From: Perkinsus chesapeaki
Lineage: Eukaryota; Perkinsozoa; Perkinsida; Perkinsidae
Assembly: GCA_013115145.1 (NCBI GenBank)
Contig: JAAPAO010000416.1
Span: 1 to 31,611, forward strand
DNA: 31,611 nucleotides
Reading direction: 5' to 3'
The position numbers were made by a program, and so were the translations under genes. The notes beneath the pieces were generated by a model that did no database searches, was not told the origin of the DNA, and worked only from the letters and a program-made list of their open reading frames with translations. This document shows positions 1-13,200 of this stretch, in pieces; positions within the stretch are counted from its first letter, which is position 1, and every line of letters starts with the position of its first letter.

Positions 1-73
<73 letters not shown>
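1..73. repeat. (TAA)n trinucleotide microsatellite
   Basis: The window opens with about 24 uninterrupted TAA units, ending at the sequence atcttcc. It is a simple sequence repeat cut by the left edge, so its full length is unknown. No coding role is visible, because every frame in phase with TAA is closed. Confidence 0.97.
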
Positions 74-282
74 CTTCCACCAGCCGCACCATATTTATCA
101 CGATATTGTTTGTTTGTGAGTGATACGTGACAAAATGGAATGTTTTTGAAATCGAGGGGCAACGCCTCCAAGTGACTTGTCGTGAAGCTACGGTTCGAGC
201 GGAGTTAATACAAGCATTAGCACAGTTCGGGGAGTCTGTAGGGTTGTATGATCAATACTCTGTCTGGAATCTTTTGTCAAAT

Positions 283-358
283 AAAAACACGGCCTCCACG
301 AATCGAACCTGGGACGCGCTGTTGTTCGAGCACACGGAATCCTGCTAAACTAGCCTTC
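283..358 (-). other. tRNA-like Pol III element (probable degraded tRNA)
   Basis: Read on the minus strand, a box A match (TAGTTTAGCAGG, + strand 341-352) is followed after about 30 nt by a box B match (GGTTCGATTCG, + strand 299-309). A run of five T (+ strand 283-287) then follows, as at a Pol III terminator. This order and spacing fit a tRNA gene. I could not fold a full cloverleaf: the acceptor strands do not pair, the T stem has a mismatch, and the anticodon arm is ambiguous (a TCGA context would suggest a serine tRNA). I read it as a decayed tRNA or tRNA-derived repeat. Confidence 0.33.
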
Positions 359-879
359 TCGTAGTAAACTGACTGTACACGTATAAAGCCAATGCCTAGC
401 ACGCGTGACAGAACTGTTGCTGTCACAACACTGCTATCCTATGTTGTCAGAATTACTATCGCGTCTGGATTTGTCAACTTTAACTCAACTGTTGGATAAA
501 CCTGGTTCGATATATACTTCTTGCCAATGTTAATGTCATATTCATGTTTCGTGTCTATTGTCGACAACGAGGTTGTCAAGAATAGGGTGTTGACCTCGTA
601 GGGCGAGCGCTACTTGTCACTTTGTAAAATCGACAACCTTGAATGTTGTTCAGAGGTACATATTTGCGCTTTAGTCTACTCCTAGCATTATTTATTTCGT
701 CAACGTAAGGTGCACTGCTAGTTTCGACTACGATTTCCGGTCAACTCGTGTTGTCCAAATTCTATGCAGCCAAATGAACATGCGCGTTGAAAAGCGCGCG
801 CCCGAGCTTCGGAAGGCTTCTGAATTTGATTCTAACTTCCTTCTATTGACCTGTGTTCACTCTACTGTCTTTCCTGACT
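359..879. other. Intergenic region upstream of the sucrase/ferredoxin-like gene
   Basis: No coding exon is supported here. The stretch is rich in the pentamer TTGTC and its complement GACAA, scattered from about 415 to 760. It includes a compact inverted cluster at 558-578 that resembles an element at 30393-30414. It presumably contains the promoter and 5' UTR of the gene starting at 880. Confidence 0.5.
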
Positions 880-2198
880 ATGCCCTGTGGATCATCTTCT
901 AACTGTTGTGGTAAGAATGAGGACTGTTGCGGCGGTAAGAAGGTGGCCGAACAAGCTGAGTCCACTGATAGTGAGTGCTGTGGAGAGAACTGTCAATGCT
1001 GCGGCTTTGATCGTCCTGAGATGAGTAAGATTCCATTGAGGTTACTTCGCGAGCCTCCTGTCGGTATATGCCTGAAGGTGCTACAGAAACGACGCATGCT
1101 CTCTCACTTTCATAGGATGCATGAAATAAACTGTTCCAGCTAGGCGTTGCTTATGAGCTCTAAAATATCCTTTAGATACCGAAACCGTCTTAGGAGCCAT
1201 GAAAAAGCTCGCGGGACAGGCCTACGTTATTTACGGCTCTCACACTACCTGGCCGAGCGACGCCAACACTATGGACGATAAACTGAAGGTACTACTGTGC
1301 AAGATACTTTTTAGGTTAACTTGATGCCTTTAGGAAATGGTTGATACTCTTCGTAAGCCTTTGCCGAAGAACTTCCCTGTCGTTGTGGCTGAAGGCATTC
1401 CCGGTGAAGATCAAGAAGGAGATATGGTAATAATAGTTTTCAAGGCCTGCGCTATTAGATCGTCAAACTATTAGTTACTATTCCCCATGGGCCTACGCAT
1501 TCCCGCGGGCTCGGATCTCACCAAACTCGAAGTCAAAAAGACTAAGGACCTAGCCGAGGTTTCCCATCCAGATGCCGTACCTCTGCCTGCTAAATCGAGG
1601 TACGTAAACCACCACATGTTGCTTGTCATTGGGGACATTTCAGGCATATCTTTGTGTGCGCCCATGGTAATCGCGATAAGCGTTGTGGTCGCTGTGGGCC
1701 GGAGCTGGCGGAGTGTATAGAAAAGTTGCAGGACTCGAGGACCCATGTGAGGAAATGCAGCCATATTGGCGGCCACAAGTTCGCTGGAAATGTAGTAATG
1801 GTTAGGAGGGAAATGATGGTGATGATTTTTGTCGTTGTGTAGTTGATTGTATACGACTTAAAGTTCTCCGATCCTGGTGATTGGTATGGTTATGTTACAC
1901 CAAGTAACCTTAATAAGATATTAAAACATAGTGAGAGGAAGGCATTCACGTCTGGTGTAATAATATATAATATATATAATTATTATTAATTATTATTTAG
2001 ATTTATCAATCCCATTGGCGTGGACGTACTGGTATGTCTAAAGATGAATGTATTAATTATGCATCATATCAGAGACAACATCATCGTATTAATATTGCCA
2101 TCGGTGGTGTTGCATTAACTGCTACATTAGCCGCTCTAGCTGCCTTTGTATTTAAGGGTAAAGATACCCCCAATAAGGTAGCGGCCAACTCAAGCTAA
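880..2198 (+). CDS. Sucrase/ferredoxin-like (thioredoxin-fold 2Fe-2S) protein with C-terminal membrane anchor
   Basis: Seven exons give a 312-residue protein: 880-1024, 1176-1288, 1334-1426, 1475-1599, 1644-1794, 1843-1956 and 2001-2198. The hallmark of the sucrase/ferredoxin-like family (which includes yeast Aim32) is clear: HIFVCAHGNRDKRCGRCGP at about residues 160-178, then GGHKFAGN, then DWYGYVTP, then HWRGRTG. C164 and C173 are candidate cluster or thiol ligands, with the GHK histidine downstream. The family is thioredoxin-like, and its biochemical role is poorly defined. Two parts are unusual: an N-terminal head with repeated Cys pairs (CCGKNEDCCGGKK and ECCGENCQCCG), and a hydrophobic segment at about 277-298 followed by a short polar tail, as in a tail-anchored protein. 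The ATG at 880 was chosen because it is the first in frame and opens the Cys-rich head. The end of exon 1 is the least certain junction, since several GTAAGA/GTGAG sites share the same phase. Confidence 0.87.
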
Positions 2199-2475
2199 TA
2201 ATGAGTAGCAAGGCTGTTACGCCATGTATCCTATCTCGCGCAAGTTCTCCCGAGTAACCAGTGATGACGGTAGTCTCTAGAGGAGCCCTTAATAGCTCAT
2301 CAGTTCCTATGCTAGCCAGTATGGCTTTGTAACGGTAGTTTGCTGTTCAAAAGATTATTCTGCAGAACCTTGAGGAGCGTTGAGTTGCTGTTAGTTTCAC
2401 CATACCGTAGCCGCCTCCCCGTTGCAGTTGTTATGGTCCTAACTAAGCTCATGCAACAAGGGCGATTTGGTGGCG

Positions 2476-4107
2476 ATGAGAACTCCAGGTCGAATCTTCG
2501 CAAAACTCTCCGAAAATTCGTTTCAGGATCGTCGCTAATCGAGCGGACGTCCAACAACCGCCTTTAAAAAGGCGCAAGACAATTACGAGGTGAGAGGGCT
2601 CCTTTGGCTCGAGGACTGGCTTGCTCAGTAACGTTGGCACTGAGAGCTCTGGGAGGGTCTTTTACAGCGGGCTGCCGGCCGTGGGGAAGAGCCCTTTCGG
2701 TAGTACTAGGGGTGGTTTGGGGGGTTCAAGTCCTTGCAGAAAATTTTGATGATTTTGTGACGCCTGACCGAAAGCCCGGCAGTGGTATGCAGTGCGTTTT
2801 CTGGGAAGGCAGGGCCCAGTCTAGCAGAGGGCTGCAGACTGTATTGAAGGAGTTTAAAAATATTGATTGGAAGGTCAATTTGAAGCCTTGGGACAGGAAG
2901 GTCGCCGGAGACGCTCAGTAGGGTGGACAGGTCATCGGAGCAACAATATGCTTACAGGTACTGCGCAGAGCTGGCTGATGAGATCTATCACAACCTGTTT
3001 AAGTTCGACGCTTCGTACTTGTCCCTTGCAGATGGCATGCTTGATCCTAAGTAACAGTAGCTGCCTTATAGGTGTAACTTTGATAGGTACCTCGACAAAC
3101 GGGGGTATAGGATAACCCCGCGGATGAGGGCCATGCTGGTCGATTGGCTGGTAGAAGTCCTCCTGAAGTGGCGGATTACCGACGAGGCTCTTCATCTCTG
3201 CATCTCCCTATTAGACCGGTACGGGTTGACCAACGCTCAAGTGCTGGTAGTACTTTTGCCAGTTTCCTGTCAAACTCGGACAGCCCCATCGAGGTGGCCA
3301 AACTTCAGCTCGTCGGGGTGTGCTGTGCCATGATAGCAAGTAGTGTAGTTGTCCCTACCGCTAGCACCATCTCGGTTGCCTCAGGCAAGCTCCAGAACCC
3401 CTTCTCGCCAGAGATAGAATCCTTAATGAGGATCTGTGACGGAGCGTAGGCGTCACGGAAGTGTCAGTGGGAACCTCCATGATAGATATGAAGTTTGCGA
3501 AATCGAGCAGATGGAGCACGTTATATTGCGGACACTAGACTACCGCTTGGACCTTCCAACGGCATGGACCTATCTCGCCCGGTGGTGCCAGGTTAGTCGT
3601 GGTGGAGTATCTTTGGTCGGAGCGCGCTTTAGGTATTTGGCCTCCGAAAGCACTACCGTGAGATCGCAGCGTATCTTTTGGATCTCACTCTCCTCGAATA
3701 TGAGGCGCTGAAGTGATGGCTTCCACCCACAGTAAGGCTTGGAGCTTCGATTTAGGTACCGACCAGCGGTGCTTGCTTTGGCGTGTACATGGGTTGTCGT
3801 TCGGATGAAAAGGGACCGCAAGAAGCATCGGGTGGCTGGGGCAACTCTGGTAGGTTGCTGTAGGCTCCTGGCCAAAATACGATATTATATTATCCCACTT
3901 TTAATTGCGTACTGCTATTCCCTATTGGGGTGTTACTGCAAGAATCTTATCTCGGTGTTAAATGCACGCTCGTTTCAGGAAGAGGAGAATGTGCTTGAGG
4001 ATCTTGGGATCTCATCTAAAGAACGTAAACCTATCGCTGCCATCTGCATCTGTCGAGTGATTCAACTTGGTTCTCAGTCGACGCAACCGCTCATTTCATC
4101 ACAGTAA
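2476..4107 (+). CDS. A/B-type mitotic cyclin
   Basis: The cyclin N-terminal box is unmistakable once short introns are removed. MRAMLVDWLVEVLLKW (about 3124-3171) leads into LLDRFLSNSDSPIEVAKLQL, the segment RICDGAY and then EIEQMEHVILRTLDYRLDLP. A cyclin C-box half (LLDLTLLEYEALKYRPAVLA) follows. Cyclins bind and activate CDKs. The introns I trust are 3015-3071, 3219-3262, 3340-3384, 3446-3485, 3592-3632 and 3713-3755. The usual SKYEE after MIA is replaced by SKLQNPFSPEIESL. The N-terminal exons (ATG at 2476, exon 2 from 2572 to about 2873, then re-entry near 2911) are tentative. So is the last part, where the frame stays open from 3756 to the TAA at 4107 and one more intron after about 3850 is likely. 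A short Arg-rich N-terminus could carry a destruction signal, but I see no clean D-box. Confidence 0.85.
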
Positions 4108-4571
4108 TCCTGAGCCATCATCGCAGAGACTCCACAGTAGCGCCGCCCTCGGAGACCCGCAATCTCAACGCTGTGACGAGAAAGTAAGGGCTGCCCACGT
4201 CTGGTTGTATCATTTTCGTCAGGTACGAGTCTGAAGATCGCCTTGCTGTTGCTAGAAGAATTGAATGATGTCCCTCCTCCTCATCCTCCTTCCCATCAAG
4301 CCAGCTAGCTTTTACCCGCCACATGATTAAGTTATAGTTACATGAACGTTTTCTGACCGAGTGGGTTGGGTTAGGATGTCCTTAAGAGAGGGGAGGAAGT
4401 GGGATGCCAGAAAAAAATGGCAATAGTGTCGGAAATGTTCATCCCACTCCTGCTGAATTCAGCTGTATACAAAGAACCGTATAATTCCGACCTTGGCGTA
4501 CCTGGTGGAGGTTAGCTTCAATGCATTTGGTGTGTAGGATTTACTGTTAACCTCCTGATTGGTCAGAGCTG
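4108..4571. other. Intergenic region between cyclin and ALG8
   Basis: I see no exon in these 464 bases. The bases just before the ALG8 start run through a pyrimidine-containing stretch to ggtcagagctg and then the ATG, so a splice acceptor for a 5' leader could sit there. Nothing else stands out. Confidence 0.5.
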
Positions 4572-6864
4572 ATGTTCTCCTATGCTACCCTAGCAGGCAC
4601 TCTTGGAGTGTACCTGATGACAGCCATACTTAAGACATTCCTGATGCCCTTTTATCATAGCACAGACTTCGACGTACCGCTCCTTCTTCTTATCTTGGCT
4701 TTAACCCCCCGCAGGTTCACCGTAACTGGTTGGCCGTCACCTACTCCTTGCCCATCTCACAGTGGTATCGAGATGGCCCATGGGCCCCCTCTAAATGGAC
4801 CCTAGACTATCCCCCTATCTTTGCGTAACCATTAGTATCCTGTCTTCGAGCTCAGCGCCTTCAGATACTTCGAGGAAGCTTTAGCAAACGTGGGGGCCAT
4901 TGTAGCCTATTGGACCGGCAATGATGACTTATGGCAAATGCTTGATCCACAAGTGACCCTTTCGCCGCTCAGTGAGTTTGGCACTGGTATCTTTCAGGCT
5001 CAGGAAATACCAGCTCCGACCTCCGTGGTGACTTTTCAGCGTCTCACAGTCATCATTTCGGACCTTGCTTTGATTCCAGGGGTCCTCTTGCTGTGCCCAC
5101 CATCGGGGCTCTTCAGTACTTCATATAACTCCGTTCGCTCGGTGCAATTGTTCTTCGATCGCAGCTCCGATGAAGACCCTCCGCTATCTCGGCCTTCTCT
5201 ACATGCTGGCCATGCCCGCGCTGCTCCTTATTGACCACGTCCATTTCCAGTACAATGGTGAGCCCATCTATTTTGCGGCGCGCAAGAATGTTGTTAGGGA
5301 TGCTACTGGGAGTTTATTTCTCGGCCATCGGGTTGATGCAAAGAGGGAAGGTCCTGTCCGGTGCTGTAGTCTTCACCCTCCTAGTAAGCTCCAGATTTCT
5401 CGATCGCTGAAATTGCCTTCCTTCAGGTTTTATCAAAGCACATCTTCGCCTATGCTGCTCCTGCCATCGGAGTCTGGCTGCTCTGCAACTACTGTATGGT
5501 ACCGGCTCCCTACCAGAGGTCTGTAGTCTCCAAGAGGGTCTTCAGCTTCCACCGTTTCTTCCAGCTTGTCGGTGCTGTACTTGGCACGACATGTCTCGTA
5601 CTTATGCCCATAATGTAGCGGTGACGACCATGATACCTGTTCACTGCGGCTTCAGTTACTATGGCGAGCTGCAGCCGATGCTCAATCGGATGTTCCCCTT
5701 CGGTAGGGGTCTCACCCATGCCTACTGGGCGCCTAACTTATGGTCAGTCTCATTCCCTCTCTTGCTTCACGGCGACTCTCTTCGTTATCAGGGCCCTCTA
5801 TTACGGTGTTGATGTTGTCCTGGCCAAGCTAAAGGGCCTTCCAGGCTCGGCATTGACGCACGGTCTGGTTCAAGTGGCCGACCCTACAGTGTTGCTTCCT
5901 GTACGCCCGATACACGCTCTCCTCATCACTGGTTAGTCTTTCCTTCAAGTATCTCCAAGATGACTTCTCTCTTCAGTTGCCGTCTATCTACCAGTACTAA
6001 CTGGCATCATTCGGGAGTCTGGCCGTCCCCACGGCAGTCAAAGGAGCCTCCTCTTCTGGGCCACAATGGGTACCATCCCTTCCCTCATTTAGACCATAAT
6101 TCCGCCTCAGGCACCAGCGCAGCGTTCATGTGCGGTTGGCACGTTCACGAGAAGGCTCTCGTAACAGTTGTGGCTCCTCTGATGCTGGAGGTAAGCTCAC
6201 AAGTCCTCCAAACCGCCCATTTCTTAAAGATAACACCCACTCAAAATCATGTTCAGATCATCCTAAAACGAGACCTCCACGGTTCCTCGCGGTACCTCAC
6301 ATCCGTTGCATGCCTCTCCACGGTGATGATGGCCTCCTTGCTACCGTTATTGCCGGACACCCTTCCAGAGCTCGGCCTCAAGTGGACGTTAATGGTACGC
6401 TACCCCACAATGTCTAGGTCTAAGTAATTGTCATGCCAGTTGCTATCCTGGTCGATTGATGACTGTGTTGCGTCGATGGCTGAGGATGGTGGTCGTCTTC
6501 ATAGAGTTGTGGTGGCAGTGACGGCAGCAGCTTGCGTGCTTCACCAATGGGTAGCCAATGTTACACATCGTTTACCCTATATTGCGACTGACACTTATTT
6601 TTGCGGGCAAGTGCCCTCCCGCAGGAGCTCGACCATCTACTGGCTTCGACCACAGTGCCCTAGTTTCCGATTTATTTCATTCAACTTGAACATTGTATCA
6701 GTGTTATTGGTCAGGTTCTCCCAGCGGCCCTCCCATCGATGGCTTTCGCTCCGCTCATGTTCATGAGTGTCTACTGTGCTGCTGGCGTGACACTATCTCT
6801 CCTGGCCTGCTACTGGTTTTCGACCGATCATCTGGTGCCGGTGGATGAAATCAAGGAAGACTGA
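4572..6864 (+). CDS. ALG8: ALG8: ER dolichyl-P-glucose alpha-1,3-glucosyltransferase
   Basis: This multipass ER membrane enzyme adds the second glucose to the dolichol-linked N-glycan precursor. Family signatures appear in order across exons: [90 protein letters not shown] and, near the end, SVYCAAGVT. The LIDHxHFQYNG and [11 protein letters not shown] forms point to ALG8 rather than ALG6. Supported exons are 4572-4673, 4715-4824, 4856-4952, 4998-5115, 5165-5257, 5298-5383, 5427-5614, 5656-5742, 5792-5931, 5977-6069, 6111-6190, 6257-6394, about 6440-6654, and 6702-6864. The second intron is only 31 nt. The stretch 6440-6654 is open in frame but may hide a further intron. The protein ends in DEIKED, an acidic and basic tail. 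The uL1 gene follows 99 bp downstream on the same strand. Confidence 0.95.
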
Positions 6865-6963
6865 CGCCACTGTGTGTTCCGTGTCTAGTTTTTTACACTT
6901 GCCACTGCAGCCTGACGAATTGTGTTGTCCGGCAGGGGGAACTCTCACCAGTTTTCAACCGCC

Positions 6964-8238
6964 ATGCTATGCCAGCTCGGTCGGCGGCAAGCCGCCATGG
7001 CGGCCGTCCTCGGGGCCCGCGTCGATCGTGCGCCTGTCTTAGACAGCTTCCGATACCAGTCGGTACGGTACAAGAGGTATCGCCCATTCGTGAGGACGCC
7101 AACACCTAGCCAACGGGCTTTGGCGCATGAGAATTATCTCAAAAGGCGACGACAATATCGAGTAATGAGTAGCTCACTCGCTGTACTAGGTTTGCACCTT
7201 GATTAGGCTCCTGGATCGAGCGAGAGCGCCGATGTTGTTACTGGAGATGGGGAGCAGATTGTTTTGAAGGTCACACCCTTTCAGGCATTGAGGCTCCTCC
7301 GGGCCTTCAATAATACCGATAACATCAGCCGAATAACCTTCGATGTCGAGTAAGACCGTGTGTTTAAGAATGCTAAAATTGACTTGTTCAGTATTCGTGT
7401 TGATTTGACGCGGCAGTCTGTCCGAGGAGTGGTCCAACTACCTTATGGCCTTCAGACTGAGATAAGGGTCCTCGCACTGTGTCCCGACTACATGGCCAGC
7501 GTAACAGCTCAGTGCGTGATTTAAGCGAAAGAGTTTCTCAGGAGATGTTGGAGGCCGGGGCGGATTACGCTGGTTTGAGCGAGCCGTTAAACAAGATAGA
7601 GCGAGGCTGGCTACCGTTCGACAAAGTGATAGCTCTCCCCCAGGTTATCCCGCAGGTTGTCAAGCTGGCCAAGGTAACTTATTTGTTCCGGAATACGTGG
7701 TATTTCCTTTTCGGCAGATTCTCGGGCCCAAAAGATTGATGCCAAACGCCCGTAACGGTACCGTGGTGCAGAACTTAAAACAGGCTGTGATCGACGCTAA
7801 GTCCGGCAGCCAGCTTGAGTATCGCGCAGAAGGCGAGGGACACATTCGAGTGGATCTTGGCAAAACTAACATGTCGAACGAGCAAATCTTAGAGAACATG
7901 CGGTTCTTTGTACATTATGTGTTAAATGCATTTGGACTGCAGTTCGGGTTCAGATAAAGGAACTGCTCCGAAACAGGCCCAAGGAGGCCGGAGACAACGC
8001 GGCAGCAGTCCGGAAGACTGGGGAGCTCGCAAAACTCACCACGATGCTGCCCAAGCTGATGGGAGGGATATCATCCTTCTCTGGTGGCGGTGGTGACGAA
8101 AGTAAGTGCGGCACTGGGAGGGGTTGGTATGTTCCTTGACAGGAGCGCGAGCTATCGACTTGCCGTACTTCAAGGCAGCGTCTATCAGCTGCCCGAATCT
8201 ACCGCGGATTCACATCGAAACTGAGCACATGATGCCTT

Positions 8239-8261
<23 letters not shown>
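6964..8261 (+). CDS. Organellar (probably mitochondrial) large-subunit ribosomal protein uL1
   Basis: Seven exons encode 346 residues: 6964-7161, 7207-7349, 7392-7500, 7542-7673, 7718-7909, 7954-8101 and 8143-8261. The core is bacterial-type L1: RGVVQLPYGLQTEIRVL, AGADYAGLSEPLNKI, a GPKRLMPNARNGTV segment matching the L1 motif GPRGLMPNPKxGTV, and a final sheet with YFKAASISCPN. L1 forms the mobile stalk at the ribosomal E site by binding large-subunit rRNA. The Arg-rich, acid-poor N-terminus (LGRRQAAMAAVLGAR, then several KR clusters) looks like a mitochondrial presequence, so a mitochondrial ribosome is most likely. A plastid-relict ribosome cannot be excluded. A Gly/Ser insert (SSFSGGGGDE) before the last exon is unusual. 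The stop codon lies inside the 3' end of the convergent AAA gene. Confidence 0.93.
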
Positions 8262-9930
<1,669 letters not shown>

Positions 9931-10216
9931 GGGAGCGTATGCTACCAATTCGATTGTATGATAACTACCAACTCAATGCAGCTGATAATGACACATTAAC
10001 AACAGTAATGGGACCATGTAAAATGCAAAGTGCAGAAGCACTGGGCGCGGTAAGGAGCGCTCAGCATTCGTGAGGGTCATGGAGGGCTAGGGAGCTGGCA
10101 AAGTGTACGGTGAGGTGACTGTTGCGCTTGGACGCTCGGTTGGTGCGCTGTGACGCTAAACGACCACTTTGGCTAGCAGCCACGGAATACCTGCAGGAGG
10201 CATGTCGTAGAGACCT

Positions 10217-13200
10217 CTATAAGGCTAGGTACCTTCCTATTCTGTCCACATTGCTGTGCTCGCTGAAGCCGTAGCCTCCTCTCGACCGCACTGCCTTTGG
10301 AGTCGGCGCTCCCTTTATCGTACTGTACGCCAGGGACTGTCTCCCCTTGCTGGGGTGGCTGCTGCTGCCACCGCCGTGAGGGGCACCTGGGCCATCGGAG
10401 GGGTGGGGATACTGTGCCTTGTGCTTGTCGCCATCCTTCTTGACTACCACTAGCTTGCGAGCCTGTAATGGTATAGCGTTAACCACCTTCGGTATTGGGA
10501 AGACCTTACCCCGAGCCGCAGACGTTCCTTTACTAGTCGGGAGTTTGATGGGGAGAAAATAGCATAGTACTGATGCTGGAAGGCAAGTGGCATCAGACTC
10601 ATCCCTGAGGACGGGCAGAGATAACAGAGGAAGGCGGACCTCCGGACCTACCGCAAGTGAGAACAAGCGAGCCTATTGCTGGTCCGGTGAGCAATGTGTT
10701 GAGGAAGGAGCTATCGAAATGGTCACCAAATATCTGATGAAAGACATGGAATAGCCGAGCGGAGCGAAGCAGACTTACGCTTCCACCAGCCCAGCTGATC
10801 ATGAAGAGGATAATGCCGAACCAGATGCCAGCGTGGGTGAACCAGAACCATATATTGCTGAATTTGTATATGACGATGTTGCACACGAGGACCATACCCA
10901 AGAAGACTAACATGCCGATCTGATGGTCAGAAGGGCCAGTGTAGCCGTCCGAATGGTAGGACTCGGGGTAGAGGATCCATAGTGGGGGGAGAAGGCACCA
11001 GATAGCGGTCCATATGGCACCGAATATCCAACGGGCAAGGACGAAGTTACCGAAGGTACGATGACCGAATTTATACAGGAAGGCGCACCTGGCCAGGACG
11101 GAGGCGGGCAAGTCCCTGTCGAAGACACCGTGGAGGAGTATAGGGAACACGGTGAAGAGGACATTGTAGACTTGCTTCAAGATGGGATCGTAAAGGTTAG
11201 TGCCAGAAAAGTACGAGTAGAAGCCGAGGAAGAATGTCGGCAGGGAGAAGGCAACATTCTTGTAGACGGTATAGTAGACGAAGATTGAGTTCTTGCGGAC
11301 GGCTTCGCGACCGTGGAGGAATAGTAGACGACGGAGAAAGCGGAACTCTGGGATGGCGTAGTCAGCTGAGCGGGCAGCTTGGGCACCTTCCTTGCCATTC
11401 AGTCCGACCTGACAAAGATACGCAGAATCTGCGCACACGGAAGATTTTCTACAACTCACCCCGACGTCAGCCACCACGATCATGCCCACGTCGTTGGCTC
11501 CGTCACCAATAGCCAACATTGTGTTGGCAGGTAGGTAGCTTCCGCTCCACCTGGTAAGATACCATCAGCGATGGCGGACGGTGAGGGCGACTTACTTCAC
11601 AACATCGGCCTTTTGCTTGGGAGACACTCGACACGCAATAACAGTGGTACAGTTTGCCAAAGCCAAGCGGAAGAACTTGAGACGGAGCGCTCTGAAGAGA
11701 ACCTCAGCAAATCCAGAGGAACGAGGATGCCTACTTGTGACGCAGAATAACCGCCAAGGCATCTCCGGAGACTGTGATGGCAACCTGGCGGAACCGCGCC
11801 ATCTCAGGCTCCTCGTGAGCATGGGGCCGATCCTCGCTTGCGTCATCATCGTCATCCTCATCTCCCAGTTCGATATCCTCGATGTCTAACTGTGAGCGGG
11901 CAATGTAGCCCTCTTTCTCGAGCTTCTCCTCGGCGTCGTGGTCCCATTCCAAGGTGGCAGCTCGTGTATTGATTCTGGACTCTATGAGCTTGTTCAAGGC
12001 CGCCAGAGCCGCGCTGATCTGGCGGGTGCAAGTGGAGTCAATGATCTGGTTGTAGACTTCATTTGTGAGCAGGTTGCTACTGTATCTGATGACGATCGGT
12101 AGCGGCGAGATTTTGCCCCGGTCGTCATCGACTAACCCTACCCGATGTTGATAGCAGTTTCTATCTTGTCTCCCGTCAGCACCCACAGCTTTATGCCAGC
12201 CGAGTGGAGCTCCTGTATCACTTCCGGCACTTGTTCCTGAACAAAAAGATACCGTCGAGACTGGTGATGGTGCTAGGTCTCAGACCTGTAGTTTGTCCTC
12301 GATACCGGTGCTGCCTAGGAGTTCGACCTCGGACTCCATCCTCATCATACAGTCATAAATTGCCTTCTTTTTATCGTCTCCGATTCTACCTCGAGCGGTA
12401 GAGTACGCTGCTTGCCACCTAACACGGACACCATGAATGCTGCCTACACCATTGCCAACTCAAGTTAGAAAGGTGTCATCGATTTTAGTACCAAGTTTCA
12501 CCGATGTTCAATTTAAATCAAAAAGGTGTAAATCGAAGCTGGAATTAAAAGCTCCCGAAATCAATTAAAGAAAAGGATACTAGTTAAATTTAGTTCGGAG
12601 TACTTACTCGTTCACAAACTGTATCTCATCGGTTAGGTCACGCACACCGTAGACTAAGGTCCGCAGGCCATTGGCAGCCAGAGTCGCGAGAGTCTCGGCC
12701 AGCTCGGTATCTGTTAAGTGCTTCAGTAAGGCCAGTGGAAGGAACTCACCCTCATGGCCGGACAGCGGTGTAGCAACGTCAAGCATAGAGGAGTCGGCCC
12801 CTTTGATTAGTAGAAGGGTGCGGGGATGAGGACAACTCTGAGAGGGGAGATGGTAAGCAGGCATCATGGTCCAACAGGAGCAGCCGCCCGACCTCTCTTA
12901 TCTTCTGTCCCGCCGGTTTAGCCGCTACTCGGTCCTGGACTCGTTGGCGGCGTTCTGCGGCAGACGAGCTGAAATAGGATCCATGGAGGCTTCGATTATG
13001 TTCTGACGCACTCCGCTGTTGGAAGGATCTCCTTCACCAAGACGCTCATCCGCTTCCGGTCGTTATCAAACTCAATGACGTCCATGAGTTCGAAGTCCAT
13101 GTACTCGACGTCGAGCCCCATCAGCTACACAGCACTCCCCTTCGAGCAGCGCTATTCGCCTTACCTCCTTGGCGAAGTCACTCTTCAAATTAACACGGAC

